This document shows positions 17,133 to 26,025 of a DNA stretch of 64,000 nucleotides, piece by piece. Within the stretch, counting starts at the first letter, position 1. Every line of letters starts with the position of its first letter. A program made the translations under genes and the position numbers. The DNA comes from Bacillota bacterium (GTDB lineage: Bacteria > Bacillota > Clostridia > Lachnospirales > Lachnospiraceae). The stretch is taken from contig JAFAGA010000102.1 in NCBI GenBank assembly GCA_023423045.1, positions 1 to 64,000 on the forward strand. The letters run 5' to 3'. The notes beneath the pieces are model-generated. The model was given only the letters and a program-made list of their open reading frames with translations. It was not told the origin of the DNA and did not search any database.

Positions 17133-18057
17133 GATTTATCCTCCTTCTCCTGCTTTCCTCCAAGGCTATGAACGCAGCTCCCGCAACGCTGTCATACCTG
17201 GCTTTTACTATCTTTAATTCCGGCAGTTCCCCGGACAGCCTGTATTCTACCTCCCTGCGTATTTCCCCGCAGTGAAGCAGAACGCCTCCGGTAAATGCTA
17301 TTTCACCACCCTCCAGCTCCAGCTGCCTGGCTACCGGAAGCACCAGCTTTACCAATTCCTCCGCCGCTTTCCCGGCGATGGCAGCCGCTTCCTTATCCTT
17401 ATGGTGAAGCGCTTCTGTCAGAAGCGGAGCAAGTGCGGCAATATCCTTTTTGGAAGCCGCCTTATAGGTGTATTGAATGATGTCCTGTATGGAAGCTCCG
17501 CCGATGGCTTTCAGCACCATGGGAAGAAGAATGCTGCTCTCTGTTCTTTTGTCAAAGCTTCTTACGGCTGCGGACAGGATATCCCGCCCGATGGCGTATC
17601 CGCTCCCTTCATCATCGATAAGATGCCCCCAGCCGCCGGTTCTGGACTCTTTCCCATCTCTGTTTTTCCCATAGCAGATGGAGCCCGTACCGCTGACCAG
17701 GATGATGCCCTCGCCCTTTCCCAGGCTTCCATACAGTGCGCCCACATGATCTCCGACAAAAACAAGCTGGCATTGAAACCCCAGCTCTCTTAAGGTTTTC
17801 TCGAAAAACCCCCTCGCCCTGGGATTGCTGATCCCCGCCGTAGATACGCAAAGTGTATCGCAGGAGGAGATGCCTCCCTCTATGGCGGACAGCTTATCTC
17901 CTAATTCCTCTAAGGTATCTTTCAGCGCCTCTTCCGAGTTACTGTTATAATTAAGCCCTTCCGCTTCATACCTGAGCAATACCTTTCCATCCATATCCCT
18001 GGCCTCCATGGCGGTTTTGGTGCCGCCGCCGTCAAAGCCTGCCACATAACGCTTCAT
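17125..18057 (-). CDS. murK: BadF/BadG-type amino-sugar kinase, MurNAc/GlcNAc kinase
   Basis: This 310-residue cytoplasmic kinase has the ASKHA fold. Phosphate-1 loop GFDGGGTKTAM is at residues 7-17, phosphate-2/adenosine motifs are ILVSGTGSICYG (about 119-130) and FTGGVLL (about 259), and WGHLIDDEGSGYAIG matches N-acetylglucosamine kinases. The clostridial relative MurK phosphorylates MurNAc and GlcNAc. In this cluster it would phosphorylate free MurNAc and GlcNAc released by NamZ and NagZ, feeding MurQ. The ATG at 18057 was preferred over the GTG one codon earlier because of its spacing to GGAAG. nagZ ends 14 bp upstream. Confidence 0.85.
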   Translation of the reverse strand: MKRYVAGFDGGGTKTAMEARDMDGKVLLRYEAEGLNYNSNSEEALKDTLEELGDKLSAIEGGISSCDTLCVSTAGISNPRARGFFEKTLRELGFQCQLVFVGDHVGALYGSLGKGEGIILVSGTGSICYGKNRDGKESRTGGWGHLIDDEGSGYAIGRDILSAAVRSFDKRTESSILLPMVLKAIGGASIQDIIQYTYKAASKKDIAALAPLLTEALHHKDKEAAAIAGKAAEELVKLVLPVARQLELEGGEIAFTGGVLLHCGEIRREVEYRLSGELPELKIVKARYDSVAGAAFIALEESRRRRINHG

Positions 18058-18071
18058 CACAGCTTCCTTTC

Positions 18072-19625
18072 TTATCCCATTTTTACCGGCAATACCCCGC
18101 CGGGCACAAACTGCTTCTGCAGCAGCTCCGCAATCACCTTGAGACTGTTATGGGTATACTCATAAGCAGCTATGCCGTATACTCCTTCCGGCAATTCTCT
18201 CAAATCGTACGGATTTCTCAAGGCAATCACCAGAATATGATTATGTATGCCTGCCAACTCCCGGATCAGCTCCAACTGGCCCCGGTACAGATGTCCGTTA
18301 TAGGTGCCGATAACGATGCTGCTAACATCCTTTCTGTTCTTTACTTCCTTTATTATCTCATTTATTTCCGCTTTGTCAGGGCCGGCAGACATCCGGATGC
18401 CCCTTCCCCCCAATTTTTCTTCCAGATAATCCGCAAACTGCAATGCCTCCTGCTTATTGGATACATTAGTGGCGCGAATCGCAGGTGCGCCGATAAATAT
18501 TGGATTATCGCCAAGGGGAAAGCCTTCTGCCGGCAGCTTCACCGGAGTTATGCTCTGTTTAAGCAAGTCAAAGGCCGCTTCCCGGCCCTTCTCTGCATCA
18601 AAGCCATGGGGCTTTCGCTTCCTTCTCAGCTCCTCTTTGCAGCTTATGATTTTCCTGACGCTATCCTCCATATCCTTCCTGGATAGGCGGCCGTCCTCCA
18701 GCGCCATGGTCAGCGCATCCGAGACCTCGCGCGCAACGGAAGCGGTGTGTGAAATAAAGATCAAATCCACACCGGCCCCAATGGCCTGCAGACAGCCCTC
18801 CACCGTTCCGTAGTATTTCTTAATTGCGCTCATTTCCATACAATCACTCACTACAAGCCCCTGAAATCCTAATTTTTCTTTTAACAGGCCCGTGATAATT
18901 TTATGTGACATGGTAGCCGGTATGTTATCCTTTTCAATTTTGGGAAACAGGATATGGGTGGTCATCACAGCCGGAATCCCAGCCTCGATCACCCGCTGAA
19001 AGGGAATCAGCTCACATTGCTCCAGCTCGCTCACATCCTTGTTAATTAACGGCAATCCCACATGGGAATCCACATTGGTATCTCCATGGCCCGGGAAATG
19101 CTTGGCGCAGGCATAAACCCCTCCCTCCAGCAGGCCCTTCGTCATAGCCACCGCATATTTCGCAGCTTCCTCCGGCTTATCACCGTAGCTTCTGACTCCA
19201 ATCACCGGGTTATTCCAGTTGGAATTCACATCCACCGTCGGTGCCAGATTAAAGTTTACACCAACGCTTGACAGCTGTTCCCCTGTTATCTTCCCTGCAA
19301 GAAAAGCATTTTCCACCCTGCCTGTTGCGGCAATTGCCATTGCGCCGGGAACATTGGCCGCATCCTGTCCCAATCTGGTGATCATCCCGCCTTCCTGATC
19401 AATGGTTATGAAGGCCTCCTGCCCGGTGTGATACCGAATCAGCTCCTGCAGGTCCTCGCACAATTTTTTAAGCTGGCCATTGCTTTTAATATTATGCCTG
19501 AATAAAATAATATTGCCGATCTTGTAATTGCTGATTAAATCCCTGATATCCTCATTTATTTCGGTTCCGTCAAAGCCCACTGCCATACGCTGGCCGGCTA
19601 ATCTCCGTAAATCCAATTGATCCAT
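18072..19625 (-). CDS. nagZ: GH3 beta-N-acetylglucosaminidase NagZ, cytoplasmic form
   Basis: This 517-residue protein has no signal peptide. The GH3 barrel carries ITIDQEGGMITRL, the conserved KHFPGHGDTNVDSHVGLP loop (about residues 178-195) with the Asp-His dyad typical of NagZ, and the nucleophile Asp in VVSDCMEMSAI (about 260). A second, smaller alpha/beta domain follows (about 375-517), as in Bacillus NagZ. It removes the non-reducing GlcNAc from muropeptide-derived sugars. Bacillus NagZ is exported, so the lack of a leader here implies that hydrolysis happens after import. It has an excellent AAGGAGG site and lies 31 bp after namZ. Confidence 0.92.
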   Translation of the reverse strand: MDQLDLRRLAGQRMAVGFDGTEINEDIRDLISNYKIGNIILFRHNIKSNGQLKKLCEDLQELIRYHTGQEAFITIDQEGGMITRLGQDAANVPGAMAIAATGRVENAFLAGKITGEQLSSVGVNFNLAPTVDVNSNWNNPVIGVRSYGDKPEEAAKYAVAMTKGLLEGGVYACAKHFPGHGDTNVDSHVGLPLINKDVSELEQCELIPFQRVIEAGIPAVMTTHILFPKIEKDNIPATMSHKIITGLLKEKLGFQGLVVSDCMEMSAIKKYYGTVEGCLQAIGAGVDLIFISHTASVAREVSDALTMALEDGRLSRKDMEDSVRKIISCKEELRRKRKPHGFDAEKGREAAFDLLKQSITPVKLPAEGFPLGDNPIFIGAPAIRATNVSNKQEALQFADYLEEKLGGRGIRMSAGPDKAEINEIIKEVKNRKDVSSIVIGTYNGHLYRGQLELIRELAGIHNHILVIALRNPYDLRELPEGVYGIAAYEYTHNSLKVIAELLQKQFVPGGVLPVKMG

Positions 19626-19656
19626 TCTTATCCTCCTTGACGCCTGTTCTCATTCA

Positions 19657-20799
19657 TTAGTCATAGATATGATATTTTCTCTTACGAATTCCGAATTCCT
19701 CTAATGCTTTTTTATTCCTTTCCATTATCTTCTCTGCCGTCCAGCCTTCCTCGTCAAAATAATTATTACCCGACAGCAGACTGATGAAGGCTCTTCCATT
19801 TTCCTTGACCGGCTCTAAAAACTTAAAATCAGAAGGGTAGAAATCCCTGATGGTTTCCAGGACGGTAAGGCCTGTTTTATAGCTTTCATAGGCTTCGTAA
19901 TCGGTAATATGGATATGAACACCCTGGCAGAATACTCCGGCATGTTTCGAGCTGGTCGGGGTGAAATATGCCGGGGTAAAACCAACGCCCCCCAGTCCTT
20001 TCGCCCTTAACTCTTTCACCAGCCGGTAAGCCTCGATATAAGGAGCCCCTATGATTTCAAAGGGGCAGGAGGTTCCCCTTCCTTCCGATAAATTAGTCCC
20101 CTCCGCCAGGCAGGTCCCCGTATAAGCACAAGCAGTGTCAAAGCGCGGAATGCCCAGACTTGGCATAACCCATATCTGTCCGGTCTTATAAAACAAATCG
20201 CTGCGCTTCCATCCCGTACACGGTATTACCTCCAGGCTGCATCCGATGCCCTCTTCTTCATTCACCATACGCGCCAGTTCCCCTATGGTAAGACCATAGC
20301 GGGCTGGCAGCGGATAAGCTCCGACAAAGCTTTGATAGCCCGGCTCCAATACCGCACCTTCCAGGATAACTCCTCCAAGGGGATTGGGACGGTCCAATAT
20401 AATTAATTCCTTTCCACACCTGGCGCAGTCCTCCATGGCGTAAATCATGGTTGATATAAAGGTATAATACCGAACACCCAGGTCCTGAATGTCATATACA
20501 ACCGCATCAATATTCTCAAGCATATCCTTGGTCAACCGCTTGGAATCCTTGCGATACAGACTGTATACCGGCTTGCCGGTCAGCTCATCGGTATAATCAC
20601 CGACAATGCCTCCGGCTTCCCGATCACCTCTCACACCATGCTCCGGCCCGAATAACGCCTGCAAATCAAAATGCTCATTGATAATCTCAATGGTGGAGTT
20701 CAATTCATTATCCACTCCGGAAATAGAGGTAATCAGGCCGATACGCTTTCCTTTCAGCAACTCTTTATATTTTAAAATATTATCTATTCCCTTTAACAT
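19657..20799 (-). CDS. namZ: Exo-beta-N-acetylmuramidase NamZ (DUF1343, GH171), cytoplasmic form
   Basis: This 380-residue protein has the DUF1343 signatures: FGPEHGVRG (about residues 51-59, holding the proposed catalytic Glu), VVYDIQDLGVRYYTFISTM (about 99-117), ILDRPNPLGG and EGRGTSCPFEIIGAP. The family cleaves MurNAc from the non-reducing end, for example from MurNAc-GlcNAc. There is no signal peptide, in contrast to the secreted Bacillus enzyme. AGGAG precedes the start at 20799. It is the first gene of the namZ-nagZ-murK-GNAT operon, and a perfect palindrome at 20814-20834 lies just upstream, diverging from anmK. Confidence 0.9.
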   Translation of the reverse strand: MLKGIDNILKYKELLKGKRIGLITSISGVDNELNSTIEIINEHFDLQALFGPEHGVRGDREAGGIVGDYTDELTGKPVYSLYRKDSKRLTKDMLENIDAVVYDIQDLGVRYYTFISTMIYAMEDCARCGKELIILDRPNPLGGVILEGAVLEPGYQSFVGAYPLPARYGLTIGELARMVNEEEGIGCSLEVIPCTGWKRSDLFYKTGQIWVMPSLGIPRFDTACAYTGTCLAEGTNLSEGRGTSCPFEIIGAPYIEAYRLVKELRAKGLGGVGFTPAYFTPTSSKHAGVFCQGVHIHITDYEAYESYKTGLTVLETIRDFYPSDFKFLEPVKENGRAFISLLSGNNYFDEEGWTAEKIMERNKKALEEFGIRKRKYHIYD

Positions 20800-20813
20800 A
20801 ACCGCTCCTGACT

Positions 20814-20834
20814 AAATAATTGTTACAATTATTT
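20814..20834. promoter_or_regulatory. Perfect 21-bp palindrome, probable RpiR-family operator
   Basis: AAATAATTGT-T-ACAATTATTT has 10-bp arms around one central base. It sits 15 bp upstream of the namZ ATG and about 20 bp before the anmK -35 element. This position, in the divergent region beside an RpiR/SIS regulator gene, makes it the best candidate operator for the cluster. Binding itself is inferred. Confidence 0.75.
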
Positions 20835-20854
20835 TTCATAACTCAAGTATTTGA

Positions 20855-20883
20855 TTGACAGTTTTCTAATTTTATAGTTAAAT
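20855..20883 (+). promoter_or_regulatory. Candidate anmK promoter
   Basis: TTGACA (20855-20860) and TTAAAT (20878-20883) are separated by 17 bp. The -35 is perfect and the -10 is weak. Confidence 0.6.
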
Positions 20884-20961
20884 AAATTCATACAATATAT
20901 ATTATTCCGTAATTTTATTTCATTCCTGAGAAGGCAATATAACAGCGGAAGGGAGATTTTT

Positions 20962-22146
20962 ATGAATAAACTTTTTCAATTGACAAAAAAGCCATCCCGT
21001 TTGGCCATCGGTCTGATGAGCGGCACCTGTACCGACGGTATTGACGCGGCCCTGGTCCGAATTGAGGGCTTCGGCACCGATACCAGGGTACAGCTCATTG
21101 AATTTATTACCATTCCATATGACACGGAAACCCGCACCAGGCTGCTGGAGCTTGCCTCAGGCTCTCTGTACGGAAGCGAGGAAGTGTGTAAAATGAACTT
21201 TCTGCTGGGCCGTCTTCTGGCGGATGCCTGCCTGGAAGTTTGCAAAGAAGCAGGAATACCGACTGCAGAGATCGATTTTGTTGGCAGCCACGGTCACACC
21301 ATCTTCCATCAGCCTGCCCAAATCACTTATTTAAATCACAGCATCACCTCAACTCTTCAGATCGGGGAGGCCTCCCTCATCTGTGAAGCCCTTGAATGCC
21401 CTGTAATATCGGATTTCAGGGTAAGAGATATGGCAGCCGGAGGCCAGGGTGCTCCTCTGGTGCCCTACACGGAATATTTAATCTATAGCCGGAAGGGAAA
21501 AGCCATTGCCTTACAAAACATCGGCGGCATCGGCAATATCACCTTTTTGCCGGAGGATAACCGTATGGAGCACATCATCGCCTTTGATACCGGCCCCGGT
21601 AATATGATTATCGACGCCCTGGTTTCCATCCACACAGGCGGTGCAGAAAATTATGATAAAGGCGGTGCTATTGCAGCTTCCGGGGCAGTACATACCGGAC
21701 TTCTGGAGTGGCTTTTTCAGGACCCCTATCTCTACCGCAGCGCTCCCAAAACCACCGGAAGGGAATACTATGGGGCGGCGTTCGTTAAGGCCTTATTGGA
21801 GAAAGCAAAGGAGTATGATCTGGCCCTGCCGGATATCATCGCTACCGCCACCATGTTTACGGCTAAATCCATTGAAATCGGTGTGGTACAGCAGCTTCCC
21901 GCAGTCCCCGATGAATTGATTGTAGGAGGCGGCGGCAGCTTAAACCGCACGCTTATGGAAGCGATCCGGTTATGTCTGCCAAAATGCCGGGTAATGACCA
22001 ACGAAGACCTGGGCTTTGACAGCAACGCCAAGGAGGCCGTGGCATTCGCCGTGCTTGCCAATGAAACCCTGTTTGAATCACCCAATACGGTTCCCACCGC
22101 CACCGGTGCCCGTCACAGTGTTGTTATGGGAAAAATCACATTATAG
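20962..22146 (+). CDS. anmK: Anhydro-N-acetylmuramic acid kinase
   Basis: This 394-residue cytoplasmic enzyme cleaves 1,6-anhydro-MurNAc and phosphorylates it to MurNAc-6-P. Visible hallmarks are the P-loop-like GLMSGTCTDGIDAAL (about residues 17-31), SHGHTIFHQP, FRVRDMAAGGQGAPLVPYTE (catalytic Asp in the first part), IGGIGNIT and FDTGPGNMIID. The length is somewhat above the 370 usual in E. coli. GGGAG precedes the ATG. It is transcribed divergently from namZ and followed after 15 bp by the RpiR regulator. Its presence means the cell can also use products of lytic transglycosylases, not only MurNAc released by NamZ. Confidence 0.95.
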   Translation: MNKLFQLTKKPSRLAIGLMSGTCTDGIDAALVRIEGFGTDTRVQLIEFITIPYDTETRTRLLELASGSLYGSEEVCKMNFLLGRLLADACLEVCKEAGIPTAEIDFVGSHGHTIFHQPAQITYLNHSITSTLQIGEASLICEALECPVISDFRVRDMAAGGQGAPLVPYTEYLIYSRKGKAIALQNIGGIGNITFLPEDNRMEHIIAFDTGPGNMIIDALVSIHTGGAENYDKGGAIAASGAVHTGLLEWLFQDPYLYRSAPKTTGREYYGAAFVKALLEKAKEYDLALPDIIATATMFTAKSIEIGVVQQLPAVPDELIVGGGGSLNRTLMEAIRLCLPKCRVMTNEDLGFDSNAKEAVAFAVLANETLFESPNTVPTATGARHSVVMGKITL

Positions 22147-22161
22147 AAAAGGAAGGTCCTT

Positions 22162-23022
22162 ATGACTAACATTGAAGTAAAAACACGCAGTATCATGGAT
22201 TCCCTGAATAATTCCGAGAAAACGGTTGCTGCTTATTTTCTTAATAATATAGAGCATATTTTTTCTATGCCCGTGGCACAATTGGCAAAGGAATCCGGCG
22301 TAAGCCAGGTAACCTGGGTCCGCTTCTGCAAGGCTTTGGGCTTTGACGGACTAAAGGATTTGAAAAAAAGCCTGTTTATTGAGCTTAACAGCGTAACTGC
22401 GGGCGAGTCTCCAAAGCCGCTGGTATTCTCCGATATCAAAAAGCAAAACAGCTTGGAGCAGATCGGCTCCTCCATCAAAAATTCAGCCATTCAAGCCATC
22501 GAAGATACGATGAAAATGATTAATTATGATGAATTAGCCGCAATTATTAAAGTAATTGACCAGGCGGAGCGCATTCATTTATACGGTATCGGCGCCTCCG
22601 GAATTGTTGCGGATGACTTTTACCGCAAGCTGATCCGCATCGGCAAAAATGCCTGCTTCAGCTACGATGCCCACACCCAGCTGACCTACGGTGCAACCCT
22701 GAGCCCAAAGGATATTGCCATCATCTTCTCCTATTCCGGTACCACCAATGAGATGCTGGAGCTTCTTTCCCTCTCCAAGGCGGCCCATTGTCCGACCCTG
22801 GCGATTACCAAGTTTGCAAAAAGTCCGCTAATGACCGCTGCGGATTATTCCATCTATATATCCGCACCGGAAGTTGACCTGCGAAGCGGCGCAATGAGCA
22901 GCCGTCTGGCGCAATTAACCGTTGTGGATATGCTTTTTACCATACTTGCCAGCAAAAATTATTCCTATGTTGAAAAATATCTGGAAAAAAGCTATGAGGC
23001 CTGCCGTTCCCATCATTCCTAA
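22162..23022 (+). CDS. RpiR/MurR-type transcriptional regulator with SIS domain
   Basis: This 286-residue protein has an N-terminal RpiR HTH (about 1-80, PVAQLAKESGVSQVTWVRFCKALGF) and a C-terminal sugar isomerase SIS domain (about 125-265) with IHLYGIGASGIVADDF and IIFSYSGTTNEML. The SIS domain of such regulators binds phosphosugars. MurNAc-6-P or GlcNAc-6-P is expected here by analogy with MurR. It forms a two-gene operon with anmK and ends convergently with murQ. The palindrome at 20814-20834 is its likely target. A GGAAGG site lies at suitable spacing. Confidence 0.9.
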   Translation: MTNIEVKTRSIMDSLNNSEKTVAAYFLNNIEHIFSMPVAQLAKESGVSQVTWVRFCKALGFDGLKDLKKSLFIELNSVTAGESPKPLVFSDIKKQNSLEQIGSSIKNSAIQAIEDTMKMINYDELAAIIKVIDQAERIHLYGIGASGIVADDFYRKLIRIGKNACFSYDAHTQLTYGATLSPKDIAIIFSYSGTTNEMLELLSLSKAAHCPTLAITKFAKSPLMTAADYSIYISAPEVDLRSGAMSSRLAQLTVVDMLFTILASKNYSYVEKYLEKSYEACRSHHS

Positions 23023-23036
23023 GGATAATTATAAAT

Positions 23037-23063
23037 CGTAAGAGCTTATCAAAAGCTCTTACG
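23037..23063. terminator. Hairpin between convergent regulator and murQ genes
   Basis: CGTAAGAGCTT (23037-23047) pairs with AAGCTCTTACG (23053-23063). It is perfectly placed between convergent stops. It lacks a long T-run on either side, so termination may be partial. Confidence 0.7.
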
Positions 23064-23075
23064 TCTGCTCGTTGC

Positions 23076-23984
23076 TTATTCCGCCTTACAGGTATTTAAG
23101 ATATCCGAGATTCTTCCCTTTGCCTTCACCAGTAGTTCCTCTGCCTCTTCTCTGCCGCAATTGCACTTGACCATCACAATTGCAGTTTTGGCAGAGTAAT
23201 CACACTGGGATAATGCTTCTCTCGCCCTTGCATCATCCGCTCCCGTGGAGCTTCTCACAATCGTAACCGTCCGTTCGATCAGCTTCTCGTTGGACGCCTT
23301 TACATCCACCATAAGATTTCCGTATACCTTGCCAAGCTTTATCATGACGGAGGTACTGAGCATGTTCAGTACCATTTTCTGGGCAGAGCCGCACTTCATC
23401 CGGGTGGAGCCGGTAATCACCTCGGGCCCTGTCTTAGGCGCTATGGATATATCCGTAAGCTTATGTAACTCAGAGCCCGGACAGCAGGTAAGTGAAATCG
23501 TTTTGGCTCCGATCCCTTTCGCATAACGCACGGCGCCGACTACATAGGGTGTTCTTCCGCTGGCTGCAATTCCCACCAGCACATCCTTGCTGCCAAAGCC
23601 GATGGCTTTTAAGTCTTCCTCTCCAAGGCCGTAATTATCCTCCGCACCTTCCACCGCCTTTACAATGGCGCCGTTTCCTCCCGCAATGATTCCCTGCACT
23701 AATTCCGGGTCCGTGCCAAAGGTAGGGGGACACTCCACCGCATCCAGGATGCCGAGCCTTCCTGAGGTTCCGCACCCGCAATAGATTAACCTTCCTCCTG
23801 AGGACACAGCCTCATATATCATATCAACCGCTTTTTCGATGAATATCAGCTCTTTTTCTACGGCGTAAGCCACCATTTTGTCCTCTTCATTGATGAGGCT
23901 TAATATCTCACCGGTGCTTAACCTGTCAATATGCTCGGTTCTATGATTCTTCTGTTCCGTTTTTATCGAACTTAATTTTACCAT
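23076..23984 (-). CDS. murQ: N-acetylmuramic acid 6-phosphate etherase
   Basis: This 302-residue cytoplasmic enzyme converts MurNAc-6-P to GlcNAc-6-P and D-lactate. Characteristic segments are the RLIYCGCGTSGRLGILDAVE loop (about residues 65-84, with the catalytic Glu in AVECPPTFG), GIAASGRTPYVVGAV, and the signature GPEVITGSTRMKCGSAQKMV (about 187-206). The length matches the family. AGAGGTG precedes the start. It is the last gene of the ABC-importer operon, tying that importer to MurNAc-containing sugars. Confidence 0.96.
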   Translation of the reverse strand: MVKLSSIKTEQKNHRTEHIDRLSTGEILSLINEEDKMVAYAVEKELIFIEKAVDMIYEAVSSGGRLIYCGCGTSGRLGILDAVECPPTFGTDPELVQGIIAGGNGAIVKAVEGAEDNYGLGEEDLKAIGFGSKDVLVGIAASGRTPYVVGAVRYAKGIGAKTISLTCCPGSELHKLTDISIAPKTGPEVITGSTRMKCGSAQKMVLNMLSTSVMIKLGKVYGNLMVDVKASNEKLIERTVTIVRSSTGADDARAREALSQCDYSAKTAIVMVKCNCGREEAEELLVKAKGRISDILNTCKAE

Positions 23985-24008
23985 TCACTTTCACCTCTGT
24001 TAGAATAA

Positions 24009-24878
24009 TTAGCCCTTGACCGAGCCTATTGTCAGGCCCTTTACAAAGTATTTTTGTAAAAACGGATATAAAATAATAATCGGCAATGTGGACGTAATAA
24101 TAACCGCTGACTTAATAGAAATAGCAATGGTTGCCTTGTCGGAGGCTCCCGCCGCATCACCGAGCATTGAGGTTCCGTTCACAATATTTCTTAAGAACAG
24201 CATAACCGGAAATTGAGCGGTATTCAGATAGATTAAGCCGTTAAACCAATCGTTCCAGAAAAATACGGCCGTATAAAGTCCGATGGTAGCCAGCGCCGGC
24301 TTGGACAGCGGCACCACAATCTGCATTAATATTTTGAAGTAGCCAAGACCGTCAATTAATGCCGCATCCTCAATTTCCTCCGGTATTGTCTTGAAAAAGT
24401 TGACCAATATGATCAGATTAAATTGATTAATCGCAAAGGGTATCAGCATGGCAAATCTGGTACCGGTAAGGCCAAGCGTGGATATTAGCAGATAATTGGG
24501 GATTAAGCCGCCCGAGAAGAACATGGAGAAAACCACCATCTTCATAACAATGCCATGGCCCCGTAAAAATACTTTTGACAAGGGATATGCAAAAAGCATG
24601 GTAAACAGCAGGGAAATACAGGTTCCAGCTATGGTATAAAAAATTGTATTTCCATAAGCTCTGAAAAAGTTTGGATAGGTAAATATTTGCTTGTATGCCT
24701 CAAAATTGATTCCCTTCGGGATCAGCCCCACCTCATTGTTAACAATCGCATTGGGATCCGACAGGGACATCGCGATCATGTACACAAAGGGGACCAGGCA
24801 AAACAATAATACTAATATCATAATAAGATAAACTATCGCATCAATCACGATATTTCCTATGGTTCGATATCTTTTCAT
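24009..24878 (-). CDS. Carbohydrate ABC transporter permease, LplC type
   Basis: This CUT1 permease has 289 residues and six predicted helices. Its EAA loop is IEDAALIDGLGYFKILMQIV (about residues 157-176) and it has the typical C-terminus FLQKYFVKGLTIGSVKG. The start at 24878 has GGAG six bases upstream, and the in-frame ATG at 24890 has none. It works with the LplB-type permease at 24994-25950 and the lipoprotein at 26026-27672. Because murQ follows after 24 bp, uptake of MurNAc-GlcNAc or muropeptide sugars is inferred. Confidence 0.92.
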   Translation of the reverse strand: MKRYRTIGNIVIDAIVYLIMILVLLFCLVPFVYMIAMSLSDPNAIVNNEVGLIPKGINFEAYKQIFTYPNFFRAYGNTIFYTIAGTCISLLFTMLFAYPLSKVFLRGHGIVMKMVVFSMFFSGGLIPNYLLISTLGLTGTRFAMLIPFAINQFNLIILVNFFKTIPEEIEDAALIDGLGYFKILMQIVVPLSKPALATIGLYTAVFFWNDWFNGLIYLNTAQFPVMLFLRNIVNGTSMLGDAAGASDKATIAISIKSAVIITSTLPIIILYPFLQKYFVKGLTIGSVKG

Positions 24879-24993
24879 AATAATCTCCATTCTGATAAAC
24901 GAATTTGAGATGGGAAAGCCAGGCTCCCATATGGATCAGATACAAATCTGCATCCACCAGCGCTGAATTAGGCAAAACCTGCACAACGCAGTA

Positions 24994-25950
24994 TTAATAG
25001 ATGCCGTCGCCGGTAAGCCTCTTGCTGATATAATTAGAGGAAGAAACCAGGATCACTCCGATGATGCCGCTGAATAATCCGATGGCCGTGGCATAGGAGT
25101 AATTTTGATTCGCTAATCCCGTGCGGTATACCAGGGTGTCAATAATATCACTTACTGCGGAGTTAGACGGCGTATACATAAGAAGAACCTTCTCAAAGCC
25201 TAAGCTCAGCATACGGCCCACATTCAGGATCAGCATTACCATGATGGTGGGCAATATGGAAGGTATCGTTATATGCTTAATCTGCTGCAGCCTCGATGCA
25301 CCGTCCAATTGCGCCGCCTCATATAAATCCAGGTTGATTCCGGTGATTGCGGCCAGATAGATAATTGCCGTCCATCCTGTAAACTGCCAGGTATCTGTAA
25401 AGATATAAATCCATCTGAAATACGCGGGCTCATTCATAAAATAAATCGGCGAGGTACCAAAGGTCCGGTTTAAGAAAATGTTTAACAAGCCTGAGCTCGG
25501 CGACAGTAATTCCTTTAAGATAGCAATTACTACGACGGTGGAAATAAATCTTGGCATATACGAGATGGTTTGGACAACTTTCTTAAATTTGGCATGCCGT
25601 ACTTCATTTAATAAAATGGCAAATAGAATCGGTATCGGGAAATTAATAATCAGATTTCCGAGAGATATCACCAGGGTATTTCTGAAAGCTCTCCAAAACG
25701 CATTATCCTTCATAAAGTTTTCAAAATACCGAAAACCTACCCAGCTTACACCGAAGGGCCCCATTCCGGGCCGGTATCTGCGAAAGGCAAGCACGTTTCC
25801 GAACATGGGTATGTATTTAAAAATAATAAAATATAACACAGGTAAAATCATCATTGCATAAAGCTGCCAATACCTTCTCAGATGCCTCTTCAAGGATGTA
25901 TTGGACGATGCCACGCTGACCTTCTCCTTTTTTTTCTTACCTGAACTCAA
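24994..25950 (-). CDS. Carbohydrate ABC transporter permease, LplB type
   Basis: This 318-residue permease has a lysine-rich cytoplasmic start, six predicted helices and an EAA loop LYEAAQLDGASRLQQIKHIT (about residues 216-235). The start codon is TTG, well supported by GGAGG seven bases upstream; no closer ATG fits the family. A 115-bp gap with no recognisable feature separates it from the LplC-type gene. Confidence 0.92.
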   Translation of the reverse strand: MSSGKKKKEKVSVASSNTSLKRHLRRYWQLYAMMILPVLYFIIFKYIPMFGNVLAFRRYRPGMGPFGVSWVGFRYFENFMKDNAFWRAFRNTLVISLGNLIINFPIPILFAILLNEVRHAKFKKVVQTISYMPRFISTVVVIAILKELLSPSSGLLNIFLNRTFGTSPIYFMNEPAYFRWIYIFTDTWQFTGWTAIIYLAAITGINLDLYEAAQLDGASRLQQIKHITIPSILPTIMVMLILNVGRMLSLGFEKVLLMYTPSNSAVSDIIDTLVYRTGLANQNYSYATAIGLFSGIIGVILVSSSNYISKRLTGDGIY

Positions 25951-25971
25951 GGCGTTACCTCCTCTTTTTTT

Positions 25972-26003
25972 GAGGCTACCCTCCTATGATAAAGGGTAGC
26001 CTC
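25972..26003. other. Intercistronic hairpin after the importer lipoprotein gene
   Basis: GAGGCTACCCT (25972-25982) pairs perfectly with AGGGTAGCCTC (25993-26003). On the minus strand it is followed by A residues, not T, so it is not a terminator. Such hairpins commonly protect the 3' end of the abundant binding-protein message relative to permease mRNA. Confidence 0.8.
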
Positions 26004-26025
26004 TCACGCTATTTATACAAAACTA

